A stretch of 64,000 nucleotides of DNA from Methanococcoides sp. AM1. Lineage in GTDB: Archaea > Halobacteriota > Methanosarcinia > Methanosarcinales > Methanosarcinaceae. Below the pieces are notes generated by a model. It saw nothing but the letters and a program-made list of their open reading frames with translations, made no database searches and had not been told where the DNA came from. The stretch is taken from the NCBI RefSeq assembly GCF_900774055.1, contig NZ_CAAGSW010000005.1, positions 1 to 64,000 of the forward strand, given 5' to 3'. The first letter of the stretch is position 1; each line of letters begins with the position of its first letter. Below are positions 55,245-64,000 of this stretch, in pieces. The translations under genes and the position numbers were made by a program.

Positions 55245-55874
55245 TCACTTCACAGCTCTGATCACAACAAAGGAGCCCTGCCCATGACCTGGCAGCGCAG
55301 GTTCTATGTCCTTTATGTCCTTCAGGCCCCTGAAGACCGTCTGGGTGAAAAACAGGTCATCAAAACCGGATGCTTTGAGAAGGGATACGACCTCTTCCAC
55401 AGAATAGAAAGTTGCCAGGCTATAGAAAACATTATTTGACCTTTTTTCCTGATATGATCTGCCAAGAGGGCTGTTCTTGTCTATAAATCCTATAACAAAG
55501 GAACCTCCGGGCATCAGGATCCTGTTCACTTCCCTGAATGCAGATGCAATATCATCCAGAAAACAGATGGTTGTGACCATCAGTGCAAGGTCAAAACTGG
55601 AATCTGTAAAAGGAAGTTTTTCAGCTACACCCCGAACAACTTCAATTCCTTTTTTTCGGGAGATATCCAACATGCTAGACGAGGGGTCTATACCTAAATG
55701 AATATTCAACGGAGCTGCGAATCTGCCGCTCCCAACACCAACCTCAATTCCTCTTGAAAAGGATGGTACACTAGCTCTTAGTGCCTTCAACTCTGACCCA
55801 TAGACCTGGATGTTATCCTCGAACCATTTTTCATATCTGGATGTGTACCTTTCAAATGGCATTATATTTGACAT
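55245..55874 (-). CDS. class I SAM methyltransferase (Methyltransf_11)
   Basis: 209 aa. SAM motif I is GIEVGVGSGRFAAPL (about 39-53), followed by GIDPSSSMLDISR and, in the post-motif, LPFTDSSFDLALMV. Start at ATG 55874 or 55862 (MPFERYTSRYEKWF); neither has an SD. Substrate not recognisable. It converges with the TudS-like gene. Confidence 0.85.
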   Translation of the reverse strand: MSNIMPFERYTSRYEKWFEDNIQVYGSELKALRASVPSFSRGIEVGVGSGRFAAPLNIHLGIDPSSSMLDISRKKGIEVVRGVAEKLPFTDSSFDLALMVTTICFLDDIASAFREVNRILMPGGSFVIGFIDKNSPLGRSYQEKRSNNVFYSLATFYSVEEVVSLLKASGFDDLFFTQTVFRGLKDIKDIEPALPGHGQGSFVVIRAVK

Positions 55875-56067
55875 GTGAGATACCAGACCTTGTAATTAAT
55901 AAGAGTAACAGCATGTGAATATTTTGTATGTACCTTTAATAATTAATACTTGATGTCACAATTCATCCACCTTTCCTTCAAATGAACAAGGAGGGTAAAG
56001 ACCTTATTTACAAAACGATAGCAAAAGAGCCTAAGAAAAAGAATCAGTCCGAAAAAAGAAAAGAGAT

Positions 56068-56087
56068 GATCCGGAAAATTCCGGATC
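56068..56087 (-). terminator. terminator of hppA
   Basis: GATCCGG-AAAATT-CCGGATC, a perfect 7-bp stem, 13 bases after the pyrophosphatase stop on the minus strand. It is followed by TCTCTTTTCTTTTTT. The palindrome also has T-rich sequence on the plus side, so it could act both ways. Confidence 0.65.
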
Positions 56088-56099
56088 GGTTTTTTAAAT

Positions 56100-58124
56100 T
56101 TAGAACAGGCCTTTTCCGATGAACAGGGAAGAGAACAGGATCGCGATCATGTTAACTACCTTGATCAGTGCGTTAAGAGCAGGACCTGATGTGTCCTTGA
56201 ATGGGTCACCGACTGTGTCACCGACAATTGCTGCCTTGTGAGCATCGGAACCCTTTCCGCCATATTTTCCGTCTTCGATGAGCTTCTTTGCGTTATCCCA
56301 TGCTCCTCCACCATTGTTCATGGTCATAGCAAGGAGAAGACCTGCAACGATGATACCGATAAGCAATCCACCAAGAGCCTCCGGACCAAGCACGATTCCA
56401 ACTAAAAGTGGAACGAAGATCGCGAGGATACCTGGAATTGCCATTTCACGGATAGCTGCTGCAGTAACGATGTCTACACACTTACCGTATTCCGGCTTTG
56501 CAGTGCCTTCCATGATACCAGGGATCTCCCTGAACTGGCGGCGAACTTCGTTAACAATAGCGAATGCTGCAGTTCCTACTGCCCTCATTGTGACAGCAGT
56601 GAACAGGAATGGGAGCAGTGCACCGATAAGGAGACCAACGAGAACAATAGGATTGTCAAGACTGAGTGAACCTGCTTCGAGGTTAACTTTGTGCCTGTAA
56701 TCTGCGAAAAGTGCCAGTGCACCCAGTGCAGCAGAACCTATTGCGTAACCCTTTGTTACAGCCTTCGTTGTGTTTCCGACTGCATCAAGTTCGTCGGTGA
56801 TCTTGCGTACTTCCGCAGGCATCTTTGCCATTTCAGCGATACCACCAGCATTGTCGGTGATAGGACCGTATGAGTCAAGAGCCACGATCATACCAGTCGT
56901 TGACAACATTGCTGCTGCTGCAATAGCAATACCGTAAACACCCATTGCAGGATCAGTTGCACCGCCTACTACGAAGTAGGATGCAAGGATACCGGCAACG
57001 ATGATGATAAGTGGAAGTGCTGTACTCTCAAATCCAATAGCGAGACCGGAGATGACATTTGTACCAGCACCGGTTTCGGATGCCTTGGCAATTGTCTTGA
57101 CCGGACGGAAGCTTGTGGAAGTGTAGTACTCTGTAAATATTACCATCAATACCATTATGACAATACCCACAATGGATGCGTAGTACAATCTAATGTCGCC
57201 CATGAGGGAATCGGTCACGAAATAGAATGCGATCAGACTAAGAATTGCTGATACTGCAACACCCTTATAGAGCGCTTTCATTATCTTTCCATCGTTTCCT
57301 ACTTTCACGAAGAAGATAGAGATAATGGAAGCAAAGATAGCCACTGAACCGAGGATCAATGGGTAAAGGATAGCGTTTGGATATGATTCGATGATCAGGG
57401 AACCAAGAAGCATTGATGCGAGGACAGTAACGACATATGTCTCGAACAGATCTGCACCCATTCCAGCACAGTCACCGACATTGTCACCTACGTTGTCAGC
57501 AATGACACCAGCATTCCTTGGATCATCCTCAGGAATACCAGCCTCGATCTTACCCACAAGATCAGCACCGACATCGGCAGCCTTTGTGAAGATACCTCCA
57601 CCGACCCTTGCGAAAAGGCTGATAAGACTTGCACCGAAACCGAATCCGACTACAAGATCAACATCGCCGAAAAGGATGTAGAAACCACTGGTACCCAGCA
57701 GTGCAAGACCTACTACTGCAAGTCCTGTTACAGCCCCACCGCGGAATGCGACGGACATTGCTTCCTGCAAGCTTTTTGAAGCTGCGTGTGCTGTCCTGAC
57801 ATTAGCCCTGACAGATACGTTCATTCCAACATATCCAGCAAGTGCGGATGCAGCTGCACCAACGATGAATCCGATTGCGATCTTGCCACTGTCATCTCCC
57901 AGAAGGAAGAACATAAGCGCAGCAAGAATAATTGCTACTACAGCTACGGTCTTATACTGACGGTTCAGATAAGCCATAGCACCCTCCTGGATCGCAAGTG
58001 ATATCTCCTGCATCTCCTTTGTACCGGTTCCTTCTTTCAGGACACGGGAAGCAAAGAATGCAGCAAATACCAAGCTTACAATACCTGCCAGAGGGGCAAG
58101 GTAAATTAAACTCTCCATAATCAT
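56100..58124 (-). CDS. hppA: membrane-bound ion-pumping pyrophosphatase
   Basis: 674 aa, about 16 membrane helices. The PPi-site motifs [37 protein letters not shown] and [12 protein letters not shown] are intact. [20 protein letters not shown] has Lys and Thr at the positions that in characterised enzymes replace the need for K+ (Ala460Lys/Ala463Thr type). This predicts a K+-independent proton pump rather than a Na+ pump. It would recover energy from PPi made by PPDK and biosynthesis. Confidence 0.95.
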   Translation of the reverse strand: MIMESLIYLAPLAGIVSLVFAAFFASRVLKEGTGTKEMQEISLAIQEGAMAYLNRQYKTVAVVAIILAALMFFLLGDDSGKIAIGFIVGAAASALAGYVGMNVSVRANVRTAHAASKSLQEAMSVAFRGGAVTGLAVVGLALLGTSGFYILFGDVDLVVGFGFGASLISLFARVGGGIFTKAADVGADLVGKIEAGIPEDDPRNAGVIADNVGDNVGDCAGMGADLFETYVVTVLASMLLGSLIIESYPNAILYPLILGSVAIFASIISIFFVKVGNDGKIMKALYKGVAVSAILSLIAFYFVTDSLMGDIRLYYASIVGIVIMVLMVIFTEYYTSTSFRPVKTIAKASETGAGTNVISGLAIGFESTALPLIIIVAGILASYFVVGGATDPAMGVYGIAIAAAAMLSTTGMIVALDSYGPITDNAGGIAEMAKMPAEVRKITDELDAVGNTTKAVTKGYAIGSAALGALALFADYRHKVNLEAGSLSLDNPIVLVGLLIGALLPFLFTAVTMRAVGTAAFAIVNEVRRQFREIPGIMEGTAKPEYGKCVDIVTAAAIREMAIPGILAIFVPLLVGIVLGPEALGGLLIGIIVAGLLLAMTMNNGGGAWDNAKKLIEDGKYGGKGSDAHKAAIVGDTVGDPFKDTSGPALNALIKVVNMIAILFSSLFIGKGLF

Positions 58125-58400
58125 ACTCCTCTTTGTTTAGATCTAATTTTTGATCAATATGATATTATTATAATAGTAACCACATACAAATCCATTAAGG
58201 ATCGCTTTGTTTACTTATATATTAATGCTAAAAGCAGGTTGAAATAGAACACACTAAATATGAATGTATCGATTGGAAAATGTTAAACTGTTGTGAACTA
58301 AGATCGATTTGTACAATTCTGGCTGTTTTAAGTCCAATTATATTCATTCTTCCAAAGAAAATGCGTTAGTAATATCTACATGTAGCACAATCCTGTTAAT

Positions 58401-58850
58401 ATGAAAGTGCTTTCTTTTCTTGTATTATTCATATTATTTTCCTCTGTTTCGATGCCTGCGTTAGCACAGGAAGTCGAAGAAGAAAATGATTTCATGCATT
58501 TTGACAGGATGGTCATGCGCTTTGATGAAACGAATGCATATGTGACAGTGACCTATGACCTTGACATGTTCGCCAGGGTGTACGTTCTGGCATTCGGCAC
58601 ACGTCACCTTGAATCGTCCTTCGAGAATATATTTTCGGAATATGAAGAAGCAGAAATAGAAGAGATCGGTTACGATACTGCAGTTATTACGCTAAAGGAT
58701 GTTTCCAGGTCAAGTGAAAGTTACTATCTTCACGACGGTCAGGAACTGGGAACCAGCATTCATTCCCTTCAGGTTATATATCCCGGCGGAACTTCAAAGA
58801 CACTCACAGATGTTACGAAAACACCAAATATATTCTATGTAAAGAATTGA
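58401..58850 (+). CDS. small secreted protein, function unknown
   Basis: 149 aa with a clean signal peptide (MKVLSFLVLFILFSSVSMPALA, cleavage before QEV). The mature part is acidic and beta-rich (AYVTVTYDLDMFARVYVLAFG, LQVIYPGGTSKTL), with no Cys and no anchor. It looks like a family conserved in methanogens but I cannot name it. No SD is apparent; possibly leaderless. Confidence 0.75.
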   Translation: MKVLSFLVLFILFSSVSMPALAQEVEEENDFMHFDRMVMRFDETNAYVTVTYDLDMFARVYVLAFGTRHLESSFENIFSEYEEAEIEEIGYDTAVITLKDVSRSSESYYLHDGQELGTSIHSLQVIYPGGTSKTLTDVTKTPNIFYVKN

Positions 58851-59376
58851 GATGGTTAGCCCGATACATCTAAAGTACTATTGTATTGCATAGCCATAGG
58901 TAATCGTACCATATCCTGAATATTCCTTAAAAGATAATTGGCCTTAAGATATGAATTGATCAGTAGCCTTATTAGAAGTGGGTTTATTATAAAAATATCA
59001 TGATTAATGATGGCATATATATACGATCGAGATAGTATATTAATTAGAGCGTAGGCTTTCCATACGTACCACCACACCCCCCTACCAGGTGATCCCCAAT
59101 CATGTTCTTGCCTGCGCTTCCCCTCACCTGGTAATCTTTAAGTTTCTAATGGAAGATGGAACATAATCTAAAAATAGAATGGCAGAGAGCTTCTTAATAA
59201 GCCCTGGTTTTCCTAAAGGAATCTTCTTTATCCTGGTGCAGGAGGATTAACTCCACTAATATGTTTGCGATCTAACCTACACAAATATTTATTAGCACAG
59301 ATTTTTGTTAAACGTTCCAACACCCACACATATATCCATCTTATAGCAGTACCAATTCTAAGATTTCATGATGAAA
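58851..59376. other. 526-base gap with a structured, possibly transcribed segment
   Basis: No protein gene is seen. It contains TATATATA near 59013-59020 followed by a C-rich segment with a perfect 10-bp inverted repeat (TACCAGGTGA 59084-59093, TCACCTGGTA 59124-59133). The right end is the 3' flank of the Nik-type operon. Confidence 0.45.
59040..59135 (+). ncRNA. candidate small structured RNA
   Basis: A TATATATA box about 25 bases upstream, C/G-rich content against an A+T-rich background, and a perfect 10-bp stem enclosing about 30 nt, followed by ATCTTTAAGTTTC. The strand is chosen from the TATA position. It could instead be the terminator of the Nik-type operon read on the other strand. 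No known RNA family is recognised. Confidence 0.3.
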
Positions 59377-60063
59377 TTACACTTTTTCTATTCTTGTTAT
59401 TATTCCATTCTCCAGATAAGCTATCCTGTTGCATACTTTCCTCAGGACATCAATGTCATGGGATATCAGAAGGTACGAGATGCCCCTTTCCTGCTGAATT
59501 TTCTCCATAATTTTCAACACCTGTGCCTGCACCGAAACATCCAGCATAGAAGTGGGTTCATCAGCCACAATGAACTCCGGATTGATAGAAAGAATGCGAG
59601 CCAGCACAATTCTCTGGATCTCACCACCACTAAGATGTGCAGGATAGCGTTTCAGATGCTCACTTCTCAACCCCACCATATCAAGCAACTCGTCAACCTT
59701 ATCCGAAAGGGAAGAACTGTCATAACAACCGTGAATTTTCATGGGTTCAACAAGGCTATCAAGCGCCTTAAGCCTTGGATTCAAGGAAATTTCCGGATGC
59801 TGGAAGATCATCTGAATCTTTGGACGCACACTTTTTCTCTCTCTACGGCCCATGGTAAGAAAATCATTCCCTTCAAAAAGTATTTCACCCGAATCCGGTT
59901 TTTCCAGACCCACGATACACCTGCCGACCGTTGTCTTACCTGAACCACTACTTCCGAAAAGTCCCAGAGTCTCCCCTTTTTCAACATCAAGATCAAGGCC
60001 ATTAAGTACCCTGTGGCCTTCGAACGTTTTGACAAGATTATTTACAGTCAATAAAGATGACAT
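59377..60063 (-). CDS. nikE: Nik/Dpp ABC importer ATPase 2
   Basis: 228 aa. Walker A GSSGSGKTT, signature LSGGEIQRI, Walker B FIVADEPTSMLD, H-loop ISHDI. It is one of the two ATPases of a nickel/oligopeptide-type importer. Its start overlaps the end of the partner ATPase by 16 bases. Shorter than DppF, lacking the C-terminal peptide-importer extension, which fits NikE better. Confidence 0.85.
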   Translation of the reverse strand: MSSLLTVNNLVKTFEGHRVLNGLDLDVEKGETLGLFGSSGSGKTTVGRCIVGLEKPDSGEILFEGNDFLTMGRRERKSVRPKIQMIFQHPEISLNPRLKALDSLVEPMKIHGCYDSSSLSDKVDELLDMVGLRSEHLKRYPAHLSGGEIQRIVLARILSINPEFIVADEPTSMLDVSVQAQVLKIMEKIQQERGISYLLISHDIDVLRKVCNRIAYLENGIITRIEKV

Positions 60064-60980
60064 TTGACAATCCCTCCATCAATTATTTTGATCTCCGGAT
60101 GGTCAATATGACACCTATCCGAACATGAGCTACACCTTCCGGAAAAAAGACAACCTTCGGGAAGATCGATCCTGCTGGGAGTCTGACCCTCCAGAGGTAC
60201 AAGACCATTGCGTGGCAGGGCATTCAAAAGACCCTTTGTATAGGGATGGGAAGGATTTCGTAATACTTTTGCAGCTGATCCGATCTCCACAATTTCCCCT
60301 GCATACATCACCGCAACTCTGTCACATATCTCCAGCGCAAAATCAAGATCATGAGTAATTACAAGCATGGAACTTCCATGATCGTTCTTCACATGACTGA
60401 AAAGATCGACAGACCCTGCCCTTGAACGTGAATCAAGCCCCTTTGTAGGTTCATCAGCAATGAGAAGTTCAGGGCTATAAGAAAGGCACATCGCTGCCAA
60501 AAGCCTTTGCTTCATGCCTCCTGAAAGTTCATGAGGATAATTTTCAAGGATCCCGGAAGGATCTTTGAGAAACATCTCTTTCATCATCTGGAGTGCTACC
60601 TTTAAACCCTCCTTTTTGTCAATCCCCATAACTTCAAAGACTTCACTTACCTGTATCCTGTTTTTAAGTAAAGGATTTAGGGAACCAGAGGGATTCTGAG
60701 GGATCAACGAAATCTTTTTGCCCCGGATCTGTCTCATCTGGCTGTTACTCCGGGAAAGGACATCTACTCCGCCAAAAAATATGTCCCCTTTCACGGTAGC
60801 ATTGGAAGGAAGCAAACGTAAAATAGCCTGCCCTATAACAGATTTACCTGAACCACTTTCACCTATGATCCCAAAGGTTTCACCTTTTTTTACTTCAAAA
60901 GAAACGTTATTTACCGCTTTTACAGTTCCGTTCTCAGTCACGAAGCCCACACTAAGGTTACTTACATTAAGAATAGCCAT
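60048..60980 (-). CDS. nikD: Nik/Dpp ABC importer ATPase 1
   Basis: 310 aa. Walker A GESGSGKSV, signature LSGGMKQRL, Walker B LLIADEPTKGLD, H-loop ITHDLDFAL. The C-terminal oligopeptide/dipeptide extension with a Cys cluster (CLFSGRCSSCSDRCHIDHP) is the usual 4Fe-4S-like tail of this group. Start and stop overlap with both neighbours, so tight coupling is expected. Confidence 0.87.
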   Translation of the reverse strand: MAILNVSNLSVGFVTENGTVKAVNNVSFEVKKGETFGIIGESGSGKSVIGQAILRLLPSNATVKGDIFFGGVDVLSRSNSQMRQIRGKKISLIPQNPSGSLNPLLKNRIQVSEVFEVMGIDKKEGLKVALQMMKEMFLKDPSGILENYPHELSGGMKQRLLAAMCLSYSPELLIADEPTKGLDSRSRAGSVDLFSHVKNDHGSSMLVITHDLDFALEICDRVAVMYAGEIVEIGSAAKVLRNPSHPYTKGLLNALPRNGLVPLEGQTPSRIDLPEGCLFSGRCSSCSDRCHIDHPEIKIIDGGIVKCHLY

Positions 60981-61879
60981 CAGAAATCATCACCTCTTTC
61001 ATTGGGGTCAAGAATATCCCGCAAGCCTTCACCGATTATACTGAAAATTATAACAACCAGTGTAATTGTAAGGCCCGGGAATATTGTCTGGTAGGGAGAG
61101 GTCCGCATAAACTCCTTCCCTGCACTTAGCATGGCACCCCATTCAGGGATATCTGTAGGGAGACCTATACCAAGAAAATTAAGAGCTGCAATGGAAAGAA
61201 TTACATGACCTATATCTATTGTTGCAAGGACAAAGACCGTTGCAATGGAGTTTGGAATCAGGTGCCTTCTCATGATATGGAAGTCACCCGCACCAATGGT
61301 CTTTGCCGATAATACGTATTCGTTCTCTTTTATAGAAAGCACCTGCCCCCGCATAAGACGGGCGTATTTGGCCCAGTGGACTACAGACAAAGCAAGGATG
61401 AGGTTAGATACGCTGCTTCCCAGAAAACCCATTATAGCCAGAGCAAAAATTATGCCGGGGAACGATAGGAACACATCTATCAGGCGGGAAAGGCCCTCAT
61501 CGACAAAACCCCCATAATATCCGGAAATGCAGCCAATACCAATTCCTATGATAAGAGAGATGGCGGTTACTCCGGCTGAGATGGAAAGGGAAGTAGTCGT
61601 TCCTGCAACCAGCCTGTCAAAAATATCCCTGCCAAGGTAATCTGTCCCCAGTAGATGTTGCTGTGATGGGGCAAGGTTCTTATTTTTAAGGTCAATGGCG
61701 TTGGGATCTGATGAAGATAACAAGGGATTAAAAACCGCAACCATCACTAATGCCACAAGCAATACCATGGCCAGGGTCATGTCTTTTCTTCGGAGGATTT
61801 TTCCTGTAATGCCGCCTTTTTCCTTAAACTGCAACCAAAAATCCCTTTTTTGTGAAAAATTAAAAACCAATTGGATCAC
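60980..61879 (-). CDS. nikC: Nik/Dpp ABC importer permease 2
   Basis: 299 aa with about six hydrophobic helices. DYLGRDIFDRLVAGTTTSL and the EAA loop SAKTIGAGDFHIMRRHLIPN are typical of DppC/NikC. It starts at GTG 61879, overlapping the nikB stop by four bases (GTGA), a translational-coupling arrangement. Confidence 0.88.
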   Translation of the reverse strand: MIQLVFNFSQKRDFWLQFKEKGGITGKILRRKDMTLAMVLLVALVMVAVFNPLLSSSDPNAIDLKNKNLAPSQQHLLGTDYLGRDIFDRLVAGTTTSLSISAGVTAISLIIGIGIGCISGYYGGFVDEGLSRLIDVFLSFPGIIFALAIMGFLGSSVSNLILALSVVHWAKYARLMRGQVLSIKENEYVLSAKTIGAGDFHIMRRHLIPNSIATVFVLATIDIGHVILSIAALNFLGIGLPTDIPEWGAMLSAGKEFMRTSPYQTIFPGLTITLVVIIFSIIGEGLRDILDPNERGDDF

Positions 61880-62820
61880 CTATACTTTATTCTCGGGTCA
61901 AGGTAGACATAAATCAGGTCAACCACGAAATTTACAACAAGGAACAGGAACACTATTACTATGATACATGCCTGCACCACCGGCAGATCACGTGCAAATA
62001 TAGAGTCCACAAGCAAACTGCCGATTCCGGGCCATGCAAACACTTTTTCTATTACTACGGACCCACCTAGCATTGACCCCATCTGGAAACCAAGTACTGT
62101 AACCACCGGCAAGATGGAATTCTTTAGAGCATGCCTGCTTATGATCTTGTTTACAGGCAATCCTTTTGCAGTTGCAAACTTTATGTAATCCTCTCCGAGT
62201 GTTTCAAGCATGCTTGTCCTTGTCACCCTCATTATGGATGCAAGGGAGTGAATGGAGAGGGCAAGTGAGGGCAGTATCAGGTTTTCAATACTTCCATATC
62301 CTGCAACGGGTACTAACTTCAGGTAAACCGAAAATAACAGGATCAATATCAAACCAATCCAAAACCCGGGCATTGAAACTCCAAAAAGTGTAAGAAAACG
62401 CAGCAGGTGATCTGCGAACCTGTTTTCCCGCAATGCCGCATATATACCCAGTGAAACGCCCCCAATAACTGCAATCGTCATGCTTGATAATGCAAGAATT
62501 ATGGTCGCAGGAAGCCGTAGCATTAAGAGGTGTAGCACGGGTTTGTGGTAGACAAAAGATGTCCCCAGGTCACCTTCAAGAAAACCGCTTTTTATCCATT
62601 CAATGAACTGAATGTAGAGAGGGGCATTGAGATTGTAACGATCTGAGATCTGTGCCAGCTGTTCTTCGGTAGCAGATTCCTCAAGACCTATGAACGTGTG
62701 TTTCAATATCAGTTCAGACGTCCCGCCGGGTATTACGTTCATGAGGAAAAATGTCAACGCAATTACTGCAAAAAGGGTAATGAGCACAAAAGCCATTCTT
62801 TTGAGAACATATCTATACAT
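61876..62820 (-). CDS. nikB: Nik/Dpp ABC importer permease 1
   Basis: 314 aa, six helices. LGTSFVYHKPVLHLLMLRLPAT and the EAA loop FATAKGLPVNKIISRHALKNS fit DppB/NikB. Follows the binding-protein gene by 66 bases. Forms the channel with permease 2. Confidence 0.88.
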   Translation of the reverse strand: MYRYVLKRMAFVLITLFAVIALTFFLMNVIPGGTSELILKHTFIGLEESATEEQLAQISDRYNLNAPLYIQFIEWIKSGFLEGDLGTSFVYHKPVLHLLMLRLPATIILALSSMTIAVIGGVSLGIYAALRENRFADHLLRFLTLFGVSMPGFWIGLILILLFSVYLKLVPVAGYGSIENLILPSLALSIHSLASIMRVTRTSMLETLGEDYIKFATAKGLPVNKIISRHALKNSILPVVTVLGFQMGSMLGGSVVIEKVFAWPGIGSLLVDSIFARDLPVVQACIIVIVFLFLVVNFVVDLIYVYLDPRIKYR

Positions 62821-62886
62821 TATGACACATCCATCCCAATATAAAAAGGAAGGAGAAGGCTTATACCCTCTCCTGACGGAGGACTT

Positions 62887-64000
62887 TCATTCTTCAATAT
62901 ACATCCCTGCATTGATACTGTAATCGTGTGCGGTAGGGTCGAAGACATAGCCTTTCACCGAATCTTTCTTAACTATGGCACAGCCGTAGTAAGCGATCAG
63001 GATCTTTGGTTGCTCTTCATACACGATCTCTTCAACTTCGTTGAATTTCTGGTACCTCAGGTCACGGTCTTTAATGGTCTTTGCTTCTTCCACCAGTGCA
63101 TCAACTTCCGGATTTGAGTATCCGGGAGCGTTGTCAGGTCCATCGGTCGTGTACCAGTTACCCATGACATATTCCGGATCAGGCACCATTGCAATATTAT
63201 AGGCTGCAAGGACGAGGTCCCAGTCACCATTTTCCCTTTTATCAGATATTGCACCCCATTCAAGTACCTGGGATGAAACAGAGATTCCTGCTTCCTTGAG
63301 CTGGGCAGCAATTGCTTCAGACATAGGAGGAAGTCCGGGTCTTGCAGCATAGGTTAGCAGCTCAAGTTCAAGGGGCTGCCCGTTCTTGTCGCGAATACCG
63401 TCTCCGTCTGTATCTGTCCAGCCGGCTTGTGTAAGCAGCTCATCTGCTTTCTCAAGGTTCTGTTCATATGGCTTCAGGTCCTTGTTAGCCCAGCTCATTG
63501 AAGGTAAGAAAGGACCGGCAGCCGGGGCACCTACATTGTAAAGCACGTGTTCTACAATATCTTCTCTGTTTATTGCATACGATATTGCCTGCCTTACCCT
63601 TACATCAGCCAGAGCTTCATCTTCAAGGTTGGCATCCATCTTGTAAACCCGGGGAGTGGAATATTTTTCCACACTGAGCCCCTCTATGGCATCTATGCGG
63701 TCTGTTTCACTGTATGGCACATCAACTGTAAAATCGAGTTCCCCATTTTCGATAGCCATCGCCCTTGTGTTGGGATCAGGCATACCTTTTAGCACCAGCT
63801 TTTCAAGACCGACATCTCCGCCCCACCAGTATTCATTTCTTACAACTGTAAGTACGCGTGTTTGCTCATTGAAAGATTCAAAGGAATAAGGGCCGGTTCC
63901 CACGGGTTTGACAAAATTGCCATTCTCATCTATCGAGCTTTCACTAATGATCGAGGTATCGGGATAATGAAGAATACCTGCAAGGATGGGGTTTATTTCT
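62887..64000 (-). CDS. nikA: Nik/Dpp ABC importer solute-binding protein (5' end beyond window)
   Basis: Open to the window edge, at least 370 residues of the C-terminal part. SBP family 5: GTGPYSFESFN, RVRQAISYAINREDIVEHVL, and GYSNPEVDALVEEA. The signal peptide is outside the window. Among family 5, peptide, nickel and metallophore binders cannot be told apart by eye. Nickel is favoured because methanogens need it for F430, hydrogenase and CODH, and because LarA is present. Gene order A-B-C-D-E matches nik. Confidence 0.8.
   Translation of the reverse strand, partial: EINPILAGILHYPDTSIISESSIDENGNFVKPVGTGPYSFESFNEQTRVLTVVRNEYWWGGDVGLEKLVLKGMPDPNTRAMAIENGELDFTVDVPYSETDRIDAIEGLSVEKYSTPRVYKMDANLEDEALADVRVRQAISYAINREDIVEHVLYNVGAPAAGPFLPSMSWANKDLKPYEQNLEKADELLTQAGWTDTDGDGIRDKNGQPLELELLTYAARPGLPPMSEAIAAQLKEAGISVSSQVLEWGAISDKRENGDWDLVLAAYNIAMVPDPEYVMGNWYTTDGPDNAPGYSNPEVDALVEEAKTIKDRDLRYQKFNEVEEIVYEEQPKILIAYYGCAIVKKDSVKGYVFDPTAHDYSINAGMYIEE

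Overview
The window reads as a chromosomal segment of a methylotrophic methanogen of the Methanosarcinaceae, closest in flavour to Methanococcoides or Methanolobus. The evidence is archaeal information-processing genes (aIF1A, Rio1, a Dim2-like KH protein, TFB, Gar1, thermosome, diphthine synthase, Trm5), methanogen-type small families (DUF555, DUF357, DUF2119), a Methanosarcina-type S-layer protein, PAS-rich cytosolic histidine kinases, CcmABC and a membrane pyrophosphatase. Genus placement is inference. Stop codons support it: the 54 other genes called here all end in TAA or TGA, and the only TAG in a real reading frame lies inside a continuous kinase gene. That is what a pyrrolysine-decoding organism should look like.

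Layout. 0.2-2.7 kb: a 5' gap with a possible methyltransferase remnant, then aIF1A-Rio1-KH and a fasciclin gene. 2.7-9.8 kb (minus strand): a sensor kinase, a lactate module (larA, FAD-dependent dehydrogenase, Fe-S/CCG protein) with three perfect 11-bp iterons upstream, and an MscS channel. 10-19.3 kb: a 24-TPR protein, a small Cys/His protein, an eight-PAS kinase interrupted by UAG, and a GAF kinase. 19.6-26.5 kb (minus strand): a metal-chelate ABC importer interleaved with three methyltransferases, an FMN-binding protein and a cupin. 26.5-28.7 kb: a two-domain S-layer gene that seems to start at ATT. 29-34 kb: three multi-CBS proteins (14 CBS domains) bracketed by decayed coding remnants and by a copy of the 3' end of a tRNA-Thr gene, which may be the scar of an integrated element. 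34-49 kb: housekeeping genes (Trm5, LysE family, TFB, Gar1, PPDK, sugar kinase, HerA-like ATPase, diphthine synthase, thermosome, TlyA-like methyltransferase) plus an orphan membrane protein flanked by two 20-bp-periodic GTCAAA arrays. 49-59 kb: old yellow enzyme, ccmABC, tRNA thiolation protein NcsA, pyrophosphatase and smaller genes. 59-64 kb: a Nik/Dpp-type ABC importer whose binding-protein gene runs off the end.

The genes link up functionally. LarA needs a nickel-pincer cofactor and methanogenesis needs nickel in F430, so a Nik-type importer fits. CcmABC supports the c-type cytochromes of this family. The strongest candidates for something undescribed are the UAG-interrupted kinase, the methyltransferase-importer cluster, the two iteron-like arrays and the bracketed CBS island.
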